From the NCBI GenBank assembly GCA_020747065.1, contig JAGMVK010000016.1, positions 186,001 to 250,000 on the forward strand: 64,000 nt of DNA, written 5' to 3'. The translations under genes were made by a program, and so were the position numbers. A model generated the notes under the pieces. The model searched no databases. It was given only the letters and a program-made list of their open reading frames with translations, and had not been told where the DNA came from. This stretch comes from Cadophora sp. MPI-SDFR-AT-0126 (lineage: Eukaryota > Ascomycota > Leotiomycetes > Helotiales > Ploettnerulaceae). This document shows positions 1 through 11,169 of the stretch, piece by piece (the first letter of the stretch is position 1; each line of letters begins with the position of its first letter).

Positions 1-1048
1 AAGTTATCTACTTTACGGTCACAGCTCAAATTGTTAGCTTTGCGCTCGAAGTTATCGTTCCATTCGCCAAGAGGAAGGTCTTTCACAAAGTCAAGGAAGT
101 GCAAGCAGACCGAGCTGCTAAGCGTGGAGGTGATGCTGGAAATGTTTCGATGGATGATCACCCAGAGGAGGCAGAGTTCTTGACTCGCGTGAGGAATGAG
201 GCAGAGTTGGATGTTTACGATGTGACGACTGATTTCAGAGAGATGGTCGTTCAATTTGGTAAGTCATGTTCAAATGGGTTTATTGAGATTGCTGACAAAA
301 ACAAGGTTATCTATCCCTATTCTCTGTTGTTTGGCCATTGACAGGCGTTTCATTTTTCATCAACAACTGGATTGAGCTGCGTGGAGATGCCTTAAAGATT
401 GCTTTGGAGACTCAACGCCCTGTTCCGTGGAGAGCTGATTCCATCGGTCCATGGTTGGATGCGCTAGGATTTTTAGCCTGGTTGGGAAGTCTGACCTCCG
501 CCGCTCTTGTCTATCTTTTCAGCGGAGACGGTCTCGGTCCATCTGGTACTCCCTGGGATATCAAAGTTTGGGGTCTTCTTTTGACAATGTTCTTCTCCGA
601 ACACATCTTCCTTACAGTACAGCTTGGTGTGCGCAAAGCTTTGAGTAAGCTTGATAGCCCAGGCTTGCAGAAAGAGCGATCGGAGAGATATCTTGTTCGA
701 AAGTAAGTCAGTCCATCTAGTGCACCGAACTGTGACTGATTAGGACAGGAAATACTTGGAGGAAAGTATCGGCAGAGAAAAGGCCGATACTGCAGCTGCT
801 GGTGGAATCTGCGCTGGCGAGAAGATTAGCAGGAGTACACTGGAAGAGGAAGCCAGACAGTCAACACTCAAGGGACATGGCACCCCAGAGGAGAGATTCT
901 GGGGCAGACAAAGGGGTCAAGTGGAAACTATTGCTATCGGCAAGAGTTTCATAGCAAAGGTATGTTGGTGTTGTCAACCTGAGGATTTTCACTAAGGTCT
1001 CCCAAGGCAGCACCGAACGAGAGTAAGGCGTCGAAGAAGGAGTTGTAA
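1..1048 (+). CDS. Ist2/anoctamin (TMEM16)-like membrane protein, C-terminal part, 5' truncated
   Basis: This is the 3' part of a gene that begins before the window. Exons are about 1-258 (frame from base 3), 306-702, 749-959 and 1007-1048, giving about 301 residues. The protein carries the fungal Ist2/TMEM16 signatures VYDVTTDFREMVVQFG, then YLSLFSVVWPLTGVSF, INNWIELRGDA, RPVPWRADSIGPWLD and FFSEHIFL, followed by a charged tail. The first acceptor is placed at 305 rather than 344 because only that choice keeps the conserved YLSLF..VWPL helix; CTGAC lies just upstream. Family knowledge: TMEM16/Ist2 proteins are ER-plasma-membrane tethers or lipid scramblases with about ten membrane helices; only the last few are visible here. 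The last exon (ending SKKEL) rests on a 47-nt intron and is less certain than the rest. The gene converges with the transcription factor that ends at 1275. Confidence 0.85.
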
Positions 1049-1274
1049 TAGAGCAAGGAGGTGCATGGTATATGAGATTCAGCATTGGATCTTGGATGTC
1101 GGAAGGTTAAGGAGGCTCAGGATAAAAATGGGTCCGCGTATTCAATTGAGCGTTTATGAAATGAAATGAAATGATTTTCCTTAGCCTTTAGTCAAGCGAT
1201 ACTGTAATTTCGTCGAATTGATAAGCAATGGAATGGCAAAAGCATGACAATGTGCTCGTTTAAATGGAGACCTG

Positions 1275-3663
1275 TCACCATCCATCTCCAAGGGGGATAT
1301 TTTGACCATTCAACCACCACCCACCCATGTCTTCGTCGAGGTGATAGCCAGCTGTCGTCTGAAACCCCACAGACTCTGCTCCTGCTCCGAAAGATTGCAT
1401 ATCAAAGATGTCCATATTCAACTCATCACTAATGTGCTCCTGTCTTACACTTGAAGCGATATTCGAATCGATATAGAGTCGGGCAATGTGGCAAAGGAGC
1501 TGATAAAGTCGAAGCGGGCCGCCTGGCGACTCAGATTTTGCGGGAGCTGGCATTAGGGAGTTCGCAAAGTCTTCTAGTCTGGAGAGCTCGATCTCATCTG
1601 AGAATTTTATGCATTTATTGAACAGAGTAATAAATGGGATAAAGGGCGTGTGTATGATTGCCCTAGACGTGGTTAGCCTCAATCTGGAAGGTTCCTAAAG
1701 CCATGGGTCTTTACCAGTTGGTGTACACCATCATCATCATGAAATGACGATTGTTACGCAGTAGCGTGGCGCATTCCTCATGGACAACCAGCGCAGCATG
1801 TGCAGCTTCTATGATACCATCAGGACCTTCTGGTGGCGCAGGAATTATTTGTAGAATCAGTGTCAGCAAGGAGTAATGCATGCTCAGCTTTATCCGCAAG
1901 TAAAAACGCCGCATACGGTCCCCAGCAAGATTAGGGTCGACAAGAGAGCTCTTCGTGAAGTGATCAGTAAAGAATTCAAACTGTAAATCATCTAAGTGGG
2001 ATGAGAATGTACCTCTTCTGCGGGCGAATATTCTTCATTTATAGCTCGTAACTCCTTTGCAAGATCCAGAGCAACCGATATACGCTCACACTCTGGCCGG
2101 GAAAGCCCATGGACGCTGAGCAGCTGCTCAAAAACCATACCCTGAATTTTAGCCACTCTGGCGCATCTCGGGGCACTCGCTTCGTGAGGTACGGTGATCT
2201 CCGAGTCGCGGATGTTGGAATATCTCCCGAATCGAAATGACAAGCCCTTATCTATCTCGTACACTCTCCAGAAAAGCTGAAGCTTCGTCTTTTCCAGAGC
2301 TCTATCGGCGTCGACGCTATCTCCTTGCCCGGTTCTCTGGTGATAGCCTAGGACAATGCAGAAGTTCGATGCCATTGATATGAACTTCCATCCAAGTGAG
2401 GGTTCCCCTATCTCGATCCCGTGTAGCGCCTATCTCACCTTTTCGTCAACAGCACAAAATATGAGATACAGGATTTCTATACGTACGCCCATTGTCAACG
2501 CAGCAACAGCCTTCATACTAGGCTGTAGTAGAATTGGTAGCCGCATCAATGTGTTGTGGAGATTTCGTTTGAATTGCATGCAATACCCAAGGTACTCATC
2601 TGAATCAGAGACGATACCATATTCAGCAAAAAGCCAATATAGATATCCGTTCACTAGTATGTAGTCTACTTCCTCGTAATCGTCAACGGCGAAATACACT
2701 TTCTGGCATATCTCGGTGAAAGTTTCCAGGGGAAGGATCAGAGATAGCCAGGAAACACGATAGTAATGTCGGTGCTCTAGACGAGATTCAGTCGCACATA
2801 CTTTCACATTTACAATCAGGCACGTACCTCTTGCCCATCGGAGTATGAAAACAGCAGCTTCAAGAGGCGGCATATCGTTCTTGCTTGGACTGGGACTTGG
2901 ATCTCCCTTCTTGTTGGCTAGGGACCCTTTCGCAATGTCGGGTTTTGCAGGACATGTTACGAAATTGCGTAGTGAAGCAAAGGCGTCGTCTGGTTTTATT
3001 CGACTTGGGATGCCACCCTCCAGAAAGTCATTCACGAATCGACCAACCTGAACGGAATGATGACCCAGAGGCGAGTCAAGTGCTTCACTGTAGGATGGCT
3101 GCATCCGTGCTGGGGAATAATCTGGCATAAGATTCTCTGCAGAGACTTGTATAGTCCTTGCATCATGGCTCGATATCGAAGAGATGTCTAGCCTTTGCAA
3201 CAGCAGCTTGATATCGTCAACGGCCCCAGCAATCTCATTAATTTTGCGTTCGCTTGACTCCTGCTTCTTTTTTGGTGTGACACTGCGGGCGGCAAATGTA
3301 CTGTGCGTACAGTTGAGTTTTGCGTTTGTGCAGTTCGAACATGGCGTTCTTCGGTCACATGCAATCTATCGAGACTTTTTGGTCAGCTTTCCTCCCCACT
3401 TTGGGACGAACTGATTATCGATTTTGGCACGAGGACTAACCTTTCGGACACGGCAATGGTCACACTATTATCATGAGCTACTTTCATTCAAACATCGAAC
3501 GAACGGCCTCACTCACAGATCTTCGAGAAATAGCCGGGCGGTCGTTCGTCGGCCGATCTGGTTCGGGTCCGCGGATTTCCATTGCAGGCGTATGGGAATC
3601 CGAGGCGTATTCTGCTGTCGTTGAGGCTGAGAATGGTGCTGCATCAAGATGTTGTAACGGCAT
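1275..3663 (-). CDS. Zn2Cys6 fungal transcription factor with fungal-specific TF domain
   Basis: Minus-strand gene of six exons: 3663-3517, 3464-3441, 3365-2487, 2429-2013, 1980-1715 and 1662-1275, about 706 residues. The zinc cluster spans three exons, with cysteines at residues 50, 53, 60, 66, 69 and 76 (CDHCRVRK, then IACDRRTPCSNC). The middle region holds the fungal-specific TF domain: AALTMG, GEPSLGWKF, ASNFCIVLGYHQR, KTKLQLFWRVYEIDKGLS. The tail has the usual HTPFIPFITLF...FSDEIELSRLEDF block. The second exon is only 24 nt. The intron 2012-1981 would be 32 nt, unusually short; an acceptor 30 nt further on is also in phase. The start is the ATG at 3663, first in frame upstream of the cluster. 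It is divergent from the epimerase-like SDR gene, so it may regulate that gene; this is inference. Target genes are unknown. Confidence 0.88.
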
Positions 3664-3980
3664 GCCACGGAAATCCGGCTTACCAATTACCAATTACAAA
3701 TCATCCCAGGCCCCGTTTAGGGGCTTAAGCGAGTATCGCTAGAGGTTTGTTGACCATTGCCAAGTAGTCGGGAAAGATTTCAGCAGTTTCCACAGCCAAG
3801 ATCTGCGCAATCCTCGGGCATGGGTGTTTGAACTGGATAGTACAGAAATGAATAGATATATATACAAGAGTGTTGCTCTACCCATCGTGCCTCGTTATCT
3901 TATACCAACATCAATCCTCAGCTACTCTGCTCATCTTTGCATACAACTTCACCGCATTCTACCCGTCAACACCTGGAATC
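3664..3980. promoter_or_regulatory. Shared 317-bp divergent promoter of the Zn2Cys6 regulator and the SDR gene
   Basis: Two start codons face away from each other across 317 bp. A TATATATA element at 3857-3864 lies about 120 bp before the plus-strand ATG and fits a core promoter for the SDR gene. A pair of ACCAATT copies near 3683-3697 lies close to the minus-strand start. I could not see a clear CGG-type inverted repeat for the adjacent regulator. Confidence 0.5.
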
Positions 3981-5380
3981 ATGCCTCACAAAATTCTTAT
4001 CACTGGCGCCGCCGGTTTTATTGGTGGTTCCATCCTCACAGATTTTCTAGCAAGCAACAACCCCCTTCTCAAAAAGGAGAACATTAGTGCTGCAGTCAGA
4101 TCGCAAGAGCAAGCTGACGCTTTATCGAATCTTGGCATCAATGTGATCCGCCTTGACTTGAGCAATGAAGAGGCTGTGATTGCAGCAATTCTTCGCAACG
4201 ACAGTTTGCAGTCCCTTTAGAAAATTTATTGAGGAAGTTTCACCTGCTGACCTGGTCACAGTATCTATTATCCTCCATACTGCAAGCTGCATTGATACCA
4301 AGCCGGTCCTACCTCTCATCACTGGGCTGGGAAAGCAGCGTGAACTCAGCGGAAGGGAGACAACTTTCATTCATGTAAGGCACTATTTTCTTAGTCCTAA
4401 GCGGTCCCTGACAAATCCAAAGACCTCGGGAACCTCGTCGTTTTACAAGATTACTGGGTGGCCATACGAGGAGTTCAAAGATACCGATCCTATTCTCCAA
4501 ACAGAGAAAGAAGTGGAATCCCTCTTTCCAGTCCGTATGGTATGTAAAACTTCTTTCTGTGTTGGCCTAGCACCTGTCTGACTTCAACTAGGTAAATGTG
4601 GCTGTCACAGAGTATGCAAAGGCTCAAGGTGTTCGTAGCTTTGTTATCGTACCACCTCTTGTCTGTAAGTTATTGTTCTCGTCGAAGATATGCTTAACAT
4701 CTAACTATTTCCTACTAGATGGCAAAGGTAAGGGTGCATGGAACCAAGTCTCGGTCCAGATCCCAGGCAGCATCCGGGCAAGCATTTCCCAACAGAAAAC
4801 ATCCAAATTCGAGACGAATACTGTGAGTTGAAACTCAATCTTATCAACACTGTTCTGACATACGACAGAGAACACCCGCTGTCCACATCTCGGATCTGAC
4901 GACCTTCTATCAATGCCTCATCTCGAAGGTCCTTTCGGGAGACTCTATTCCTAGTGGGGAGAATGGTTACTACTTCGCTATTTCCCATTATTTCAATTGG
5001 TGGGACGTATTGGAGAATCTTGCTACCGCACTGTATGGGCGTGGCTTGATCAAAGATCCAGAAATTCATTTCTGGCCAAGCGATGAGGTTGCTGCATCTG
5101 CGTTGAACATTCCACTTCCATATGTGCGGGTTCTTTGGGATTCAGGGTAAGAACCTCTAAATGTTGCCGTAGAGAAAATGATCATAAGCTGACGAGGTTG
5201 AATAGACTAATGGTATCCACCGAGAAAAATACCAAGATTGGGTGGAAGCCAGAATGGAACAAGGACAGAATGCTGTTGAGTTTGGAGGACGAAATCCAGA
5301 ATGTGGTTGACTCCGATGGCCCGAAAAGCAGTTCATTAGACGCCATGAAGAAGGCAGCTGAGAAAGGATCATCGGAATGA
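3981..5380 (+). CDS. NAD-dependent epimerase/dehydratase-like SDR
   Basis: Seven exons: 3981-4203, 4262-4374, 4423-4539, 4592-4664, 4719-4822, 4869-5146 and 5206-5380, giving 360 residues. The N-terminus has the Rossmann motif ITGAAGFIGG with glycines at 9, 12 and 15. Family blocks follow: ILHTASCID, GLGKQRELSG, TGWPYEEFKDTDP, AKAQGVRSFVIVPPLVYGKG, HISDLTTFYQ, SGENGYYFAISH, WPSDEVAA and IGWKPEWN. The first intron (4204-4261) looks like a frameshift at first sight, because the frame closes at 4220; a 58-nt intron with CTGAC before CAG restores phase and the expected HTAS block. No clear YxxxK is seen, so this is an atypical or extended SDR. The substrate is unknown. It starts 317 bp from a divergent Zn2Cys6 regulator and all seven exons are intact. 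Confidence 0.88.
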
Positions 5381-6908
5381 AATGTGGAAGGGAGCAGTCA
5401 GAAGGTCATGGAAGAGGTCCAATTTCATTGCCTCTCCGTTTAGCAACAATTTTATCGGCTAGATTTCAAAATACTTTATTAGCAAGTTTCAACGAATTGT
5501 TCGATATTGCTACTTCATGAAGTAGATTCTCTAGTACCATTTTGGTCACATCTTCGACAATAATCTCGCTTAAATATGGTCCAAATCTTGAGATCGTCCA
5601 ACTTTTTTCGACCTAGAGAAGAGCTTCTTTCTCATCTGTAAAGGTCCCAAAACTCGTTTCTTTCCACTAAAGGGCAATTTTGGAGCACACAATTGATTAA
5701 TGAGATTATGGAAACTCTACACTTCTAGAACATGAATTCTCTTCCGGTCGTCCAGGATGCGAAGGCTTGTTACGTGGGCCATGACTTCCTCTGAACTCTC
5801 CTTTTGGACTTCCAGGATTTGTCTGCTCTATATCCCAGCCATTTAGAGCAATTTTTGTTTCAGTGACATTCGTGTTCATAAGCACAGTCCTAAATTTGGT
5901 CGAGACCACCATCCGAGCAGGAAACCTTCCTGTCAACCGTACCGCAACTCTCATCTTCTCTCTTGGATACAAAAGCCCAGACCCAGAAGTATGTTTCCAG
6001 CAAGACACCACCCCAATTCAGTCAAAGATTAAATCTATCAGGCTCTCTAAGTTGCCCAACCAGCAAATATGACATGATGTACTGCAGAGCACTAATCATT
6101 TGGCGATGGAGTTGAGGCGTTGGACTTCCAGACCGCGAAGACTTCTGGATAAGCTAGGATTTTATCACGATAAGTTGGGTTAGATCTTTCTCGTTTGTTG
6201 TTCATCTGAAGCTAATATTCGCAGAACACTTGATCAAAGAAGTGGGATAGCTCATGTGATGGAATGATGGAGGGAGAGGGCATTCCTCAAAACCGGTCAA
6301 AGTTCTGAGCTGAGAGATGTCCTTTTGAGAACAAGCGACATTAATATTGTTGATTCGAGTCCAAGTTATAGTGTTTAACTCCTTGGCTCTGATGCTGAGC
6401 TTGAGAATCGGAGTGGGAAAAAAAAACCTTCTCGTAACTTTGATCCAAGGAAAAGTTTAGAAATCACTTCGACGGTGAGGTAGAACATGTGACACTGAAT
6501 ATGTGATCTTGTATTGTTTACAAGGGTTTGAGGATCTCTGATTTGTGGATATAATGGGTACGGAATATGGGCAAGTATGTCGCGATGAGGAACGAGTGTG
6601 TTTGTGGAGAGATGTCGCCAGTACAGTCGCGACCGCTCTGAATGAACGACGTCTAATGTCAATAATGTCTCAGCTCGTAAATTGTGACTTTTGGTGAGCC
6701 CAGAGCACAAGGGGAAATCGAGCAGGATATGTGGCGGGATTAACACTTGCTCTTTCTGATTTATATTTCCATATTCCGGGGCTCCTTCCGTTTTGATCAT
6801 GACAGGCTGCACATCCAGGTATCAACAGGGTTTCTCTTCATCGTCAGACTCAACAAAGATTATCAACTTTCCCCATATCACTTCACCAACTTTCCATTAT
6901 CACTAATA
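5381..6908. other. Intergenic region
   Basis: Downstream region of the SDR gene. Several frames stay open for 60-145 codons on both strands, for example minus 5706-6011 and minus 6375-6812, but none shows a recognisable motif, codon pattern or consistent splicing. I do not call a gene. Confidence 0.5.
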
Positions 6909-7275
6909 ATGTACGCTTTCGGGAACACAAGTCATCAGGTAGGTGTGGAAATTTCCGATACCATATAGCAAATTTGCCAGGACCAGGGTTCCATGCTTAT
7001 ATATAATTCGATTGCAGGTCCCGATACCTGAAATACGGCGACCAGCAAGAGAGCACCGAGGGCATCACCTTCAGCCTGGGGAATATCCAGGATACTGGTG
7101 GTGTCACACTCCACCTGCCACAGATTCGGAAACCCCTTCGGAGGGTGAAATGGAAGTATTGGAGAATGAGCCTGATGGCGACGAAGACTGGAACGACAGA
7201 GACGAAGGTGGCAGAGAGGATGGCGAGGAAGACTTTTCCAACGTGGATACTACCGTGAACGATGATGATGAATAG
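6909..7275 (+). CDS. Possible small acidic protein, two exons
   Basis: I do not recognise this gene. An ATG at 6909 opens a 30-nt exon that joins in phase, over a 79-nt intron (6939-7017, GTAGGT to TTGCAG), to an open frame ending at 7275, giving about 95 residues. The first half is basic and rich in Pro, Arg and His with a WW pair; the second half is strongly acidic (EGEMEVLENEPDGDEDW, EEDFSNVDTT, ending NDDDE). An extra internal exon is possible because a second acceptor-like CCAG lies at about 6977-6980. The charge segregation looks like a real protein, but the minus strand is also open, so confidence is low. Confidence 0.3.
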
Positions 7276-8233
7276 GCAAATGCCAAAGGATATGTCTCTG
7301 CTGATAATTATGAAGCAGAGGATGAAAGATCCGAGGAAGATCAACCAAAGAGAATTCCTGTTCAATATTTGCGGGTAGGATCCCATTAGACGCTCTGTTT
7401 ACCACGGATGCAGAATTTTGTCTTTGCTGTTTCTGCTGGCGTGTTGACCATTAATCATTGCTAGAAATCAAGTACAGCCTCCATCAATTTTCAATCCCCT
7501 CGTCATTACATCTGATGTATGGATACAAGGAGACTTCTTATCAAAGGCGACCCATTCTCGCAGCTTGACGATTCTTGATTTTGCATCCATCATCACTGAC
7601 AAGTTGATCTTCTCATTGGCCCCGAACCATAAACAACTGACCTACTTTCTCTTCAATTCCAACTGTTGACATGTGAACTTGCGTCCCCAATAGCACATCT
7701 GAGACAATAGATTAAGTACTCAGTATGTGATGACATTTGCTTCATTCTTGCTGACGGAAATAAGGCTTGAGTCATGGGATGTTGTGTTGGGATTCCAAAC
7801 AACGAAGTCTTTAGTGTTTTCTCATTCGCTGCCAGACCGGTCAAAGGCCCAAGGCAAATGGCCGAAATGGCCGCCAGGAATTTGCGATCAAGCGTGAAGT
7901 AATTCTATCTTCAAGAATTGGTGGAACTCAATCTTTTCCAAAAACAAGTTTCCGTTCAAAAGTGCAGCTCAAGTGTTTCAGACGCTTTCAACCAGTACTA
8001 GTACCCGTACAGTTCGCCGGAGGGACGCGAGAGTGCGGTTAATTTTGAGGAAAAGAGCCTTTCAAGTAGATCCAGATCTAGAATAATCTTATTAGCTACA
8101 TAACCATTTCCCGCAATTATTCGGCCCCTGTGTGCCAATGTCCTCCCATGTCGATACCTGCGGATGTCAATCCCGTTCGACAGGCTCGTCTCCCGCAGCT
8201 TCCACGTCAACCAACTCCTCTTCTTCGTCGTCC
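7276..8233. other. Intergenic region
   Basis: Lies between the small acidic reading frame and the 3' end of the RING gene. Only short unconvincing frames are present; no repeat, tRNA or conserved motif was seen. Confidence 0.5.
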
Positions 8234-9578
8234 TTACGTCTCCTCCCTTCCAGGCTCAGACTCCAGAATAGTGAATTGCCTATCAAAAGGGCTCGGAAGT
8301 CGACTGGCTTGTAAGAATAACTCTAGATCAAAATCCCAACCAAGCGCGTTGGGTACCCACACTCTCAAACACCCCAAAGCGAGCCAACTGATGCATGGAT
8401 ATACTAACAGAGAATATTTCCCGACTCCCGTGTACTTGGCTATCAAAAGTTCGATCGTGTTGCCGATGGCAGAGCACACCACGAACCGATTTTGGATTAT
8501 TCGTTCCCGTGGCGAGAAGTTGGGTGCGGCTGTTGGAAGATGTATGAAGAATGACCAAAACAGGGCAGCGCCGAAAGTCAGCATGAATAGGTTGGCCCAG
8601 CTTATGAACTGGATTCTCATTAGCGATTTCGAGTACATAGTGTGTAATGGGCGAAAGAAGGGCTTGTACATACTGGAGGAGGTGCAAAGAGAAAGACGAT
8701 GGGCAACAGCTTCCAGTAGTAGGAGTGTACCAAGCTAACTTTCAAGCGGTGTATATCGGAATCCAGCGCGAAGTCAATGAGCTTCTGCTCAGCATAGCCA
8801 TCTGGTAACCACTTCTCCCAATCCATGTCCGTGATTTCATAAATGATCTTGTACTTTTGCGTACAGATAAAACACGTAGGCATTCTGAGATTACCAATCC
8901 AAGCCGTGATGCATTCCTGTCCAAAGATGTGGCCGCAGGGCAGGCGGACAGCTTCGTGACTCAGTTGTGGTCCTTGTTCGTTGTCCACAATCCATGGTAT
9001 TCTACAATAACTACAATCACTCTCAGATTTAAGAATATCCTCTGGCTCCAAAGGTTGAAAGAGCTCCAGACAGCGGTTGTAGGATTCTGCCTCTTCGTCA
9101 TCTGGTCTCTCCATGAAATAGGTCCTGTTGAGGCTGGAAGCATTCTCGGCATCTTCACGGTCTCGAGTTCTGTTGTATAGCTCTACTTGCTGTGCTTTGC
9201 GGAATTCTCCCATCTCATCCCTTAAGAAGTTATCGCGACCAGCCCAGATTTGCTCTTTGGTGAGTGGCCTGAAGTCTTCGCGTCGTAGTGTGACCTTCCT
9301 CTTGACTTTGCCCCTGTATCCACCGCACGGCACGCCTGGTGCGAACTCTCCGTACTCAAATGGGACGATGAAGCCAAGCCACCTAGTTCTCTAATATCGG
9401 TACATGGATCCATTATAAGTTGAGATAGCTAGACTTACCTGCAGCGCGGACACCAATCATTCATCAGATATTCATATCCAACAAGTTCGTTTTTGCATTT
9501 TGGATTGGTACTGGGTACTTCTACTTTCTGTCTATGGCAGCAATAGTGGTAAACGTTCGTCTGTACCAGTTTACACAT
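8234..9578 (-). CDS. RING-finger protein with C-terminal membrane segments (probable E3 ligase)
   Basis: Three exons, 9578-9439, 9382-8740 and 8662-8234, giving 403 residues. The N-terminus begins MCKLVQ and is Cys/His-rich up to CPRCR near residue 47. The RING lies at about residues 170-220: C170-x2-C173, C196-G-H198, C204, and C217-x2-C220. The usual fifth ligand between H198 and C204 is missing (HIFGQEC), so only seven of the eight zinc ligands are evident. The C-terminal exon encodes hydrophobic stretches (ISWANLFMLTFGAALFW; YPCISWLALGCLRVW), suggesting membrane anchoring. The third exon is joined through an acceptor at 8663, which is the choice that keeps the hydrophobic frame. Substrate unknown. 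A small Cys protein that also begins MC starts divergently 437 bp away. Confidence 0.75.
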
Positions 9579-10015
9579 ATCTACAAACCATAAGCGCGGG
9601 CCTGAGTCTGATTGAGTTGTGCTGAAGTGTTGAGTCCTATCGTCATCTTCGTCACAATTAACCGGTAATCAAACCCAGGGCCCAAGACAAAGGACACAGA
9701 TCTGCTTGATTATGCTGGGAACGGCATAATCCCCAAAATCTCACAGATATGGGAGAATCAAAGCTTTCAGCTCCATGACAGATGGTTTGTGCTCGTAGAC
9801 GGGTCCTGGAGTTGAAGTGTTGGCCGGGATCGTGATCGCTTCGCTTGAAGCACAACAAAGACAGACAAGCCGCATCCGGCCCAACCTCCGTACAAAACCA
9901 ATGGCACATTACAACATAATGGCTAATCTGCATTTTTCACCACTGACCTCGGATTCTTATCTGGTTCTCCAAGTCTGATCATCCACTCTCACATCTCAGT
10001 AACCCTGCCATCACG
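9579..10015. promoter_or_regulatory. Divergent intergenic promoter region
   Basis: This 437-bp region separates the start codons of the RING protein (minus) and the small Cys protein (plus). Direct inspection shows no clear TATA box or long repeat. Some frames are open on the minus strand but lack gene features. Confidence 0.4.
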
Positions 10016-10321
10016 ATGTGTCAAATCCAAACCACAAGAAACTTTGCTACATGCAAGCACAGTCGAACGCAGATCAAAGCCTGCGATATCCCCAACTGCA
10101 GCCTTCAAAGTACCCACTACACCAAGCAAAGCGATCCCGGCCTATTTGCCCGCTGCACGAAAAAGTTCATGAACCCAAGGGCGCTCAACCTCCCCCAGAC
10201 TTTCGAAGAAGTAGACATCGCCGATCTGGTCAAGTTATCCTCTGGTGATTGTAATATTGGCGATGATTGGGATGCAGGCTTGGTGGTTTTATCGGCAGAA
10301 TTATTTGGAGAAGAAGTATGA
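10016..10321 (+). CDS. Small Cys-containing hypothetical protein
   Basis: Single-exon frame of 101 residues starting at an ATG 437 bp from the divergent RING gene. It begins MCQIQTTRNFATCKH and continues with CDIPNC, then a basic segment with a further Cys, and ends in an acidic half (TFEEVDIADLVKLS, ELFGEE). The MC start followed by a CxH element is shared in style with the divergent RING protein and with many short fungal proteins whose function is unknown. No catalytic motif or signal peptide is visible. It could be a truncated relative of a larger zinc-binding protein. Confidence 0.5.
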   Translation: MCQIQTTRNFATCKHSRTQIKACDIPNCSLQSTHYTKQSDPGLFARCTKKFMNPRALNLPQTFEEVDIADLVKLSSGDCNIGDDWDAGLVVLSAELFGEEV

Positions 10322-11169
10322 GCCTGTTATCGAGGTGTTGGATGAGTTGGCGGATGCTTTGGGGACGAATGCGAGGTTTCGCAATGGGAAGTGGGTTCGA
10401 TGGGTATGAGTAGAAGAGTAGCTGGTATTATCAAGGAAGCAGATACAAGCAGAAGGAGAAAGGTCCTGAGAAGTGTAGTTTGCGTTGCATTCGGTCTGAA
10501 AATACGGTGTAGTGACTGTATATACAACGTACTCGAGGATACTCCACAATGTTGGAGAGCCATGATATAAGCCATACTGCCTCTAACACCCGCTTTTATT
10601 TTCTCCTCTAAGATCAAATGCGAGGGCTAGATCACTAATTACACTCCTGAAGTGGCTCACTTGTCAGTTTTACCATTGCATCTGCAAACAGTTCCTTTCA
10701 ATAAAGAGCCCCCGCGACGTCTAGGTAAGCGAATCCGTCAATGCAGCGTCCGCAACCGAGCAAGTCAACAAAGAGAGCAGAGAGCAAAGAACAAAGGACC
10801 GCTCGCGAACCCCACCGCATCCAACCATCAATATCGTCTTCAAGTTTCGACTTTCTCATAGTATTCTTCTCCGTCCTTACTCGTGTTGCTGTGCTTCTTG
10901 CTATCCTTCATATATGTACACCTGGCAGCAACACAAAGAGCACCATCTCCGCACGTCCAGGGCATTTTGAGCAATTTAAAAGCCATTATCATCGCTGCCA
11001 GGGACATGCTCAACGTCCCTCTTTGCTGTGAGAATTAAAACACATCCAAAACGTGTAACTGCAATCCTCACAGCGGAGTCCGTCTGCTAACCCCAGGCCC
11101 ATTGCCATCTTTACCATCATCTTCATTATATCCAGCCCTTCACAACAAACAGCCTAACCCCCCTCCAAA
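10322..11169. other. Intergenic region
   Basis: 848 bp before the Q/S-rich membrane protein. The last 100 bp are C-rich, as is usual for a fungal 5' leader. No further gene seen. Confidence 0.5.

Noticed and set aside
259..344. Longer first intron in the Ist2-like gene with acceptor at 344
   Set aside because: It would delete the conserved YLSLF..VWPL helix; the acceptor at 305 keeps it and has a branch site.
4180..4262. Apparent frameshift in the epimerase-like gene
   Set aside because: A 58-nt intron (4204-4261) with a good branch site restores phase and the conserved HTAS block.
5706..6011. 101-codon minus-strand frame downstream of the SDR
   Set aside because: No start in context, no recognisable motif; composition not clearly coding.
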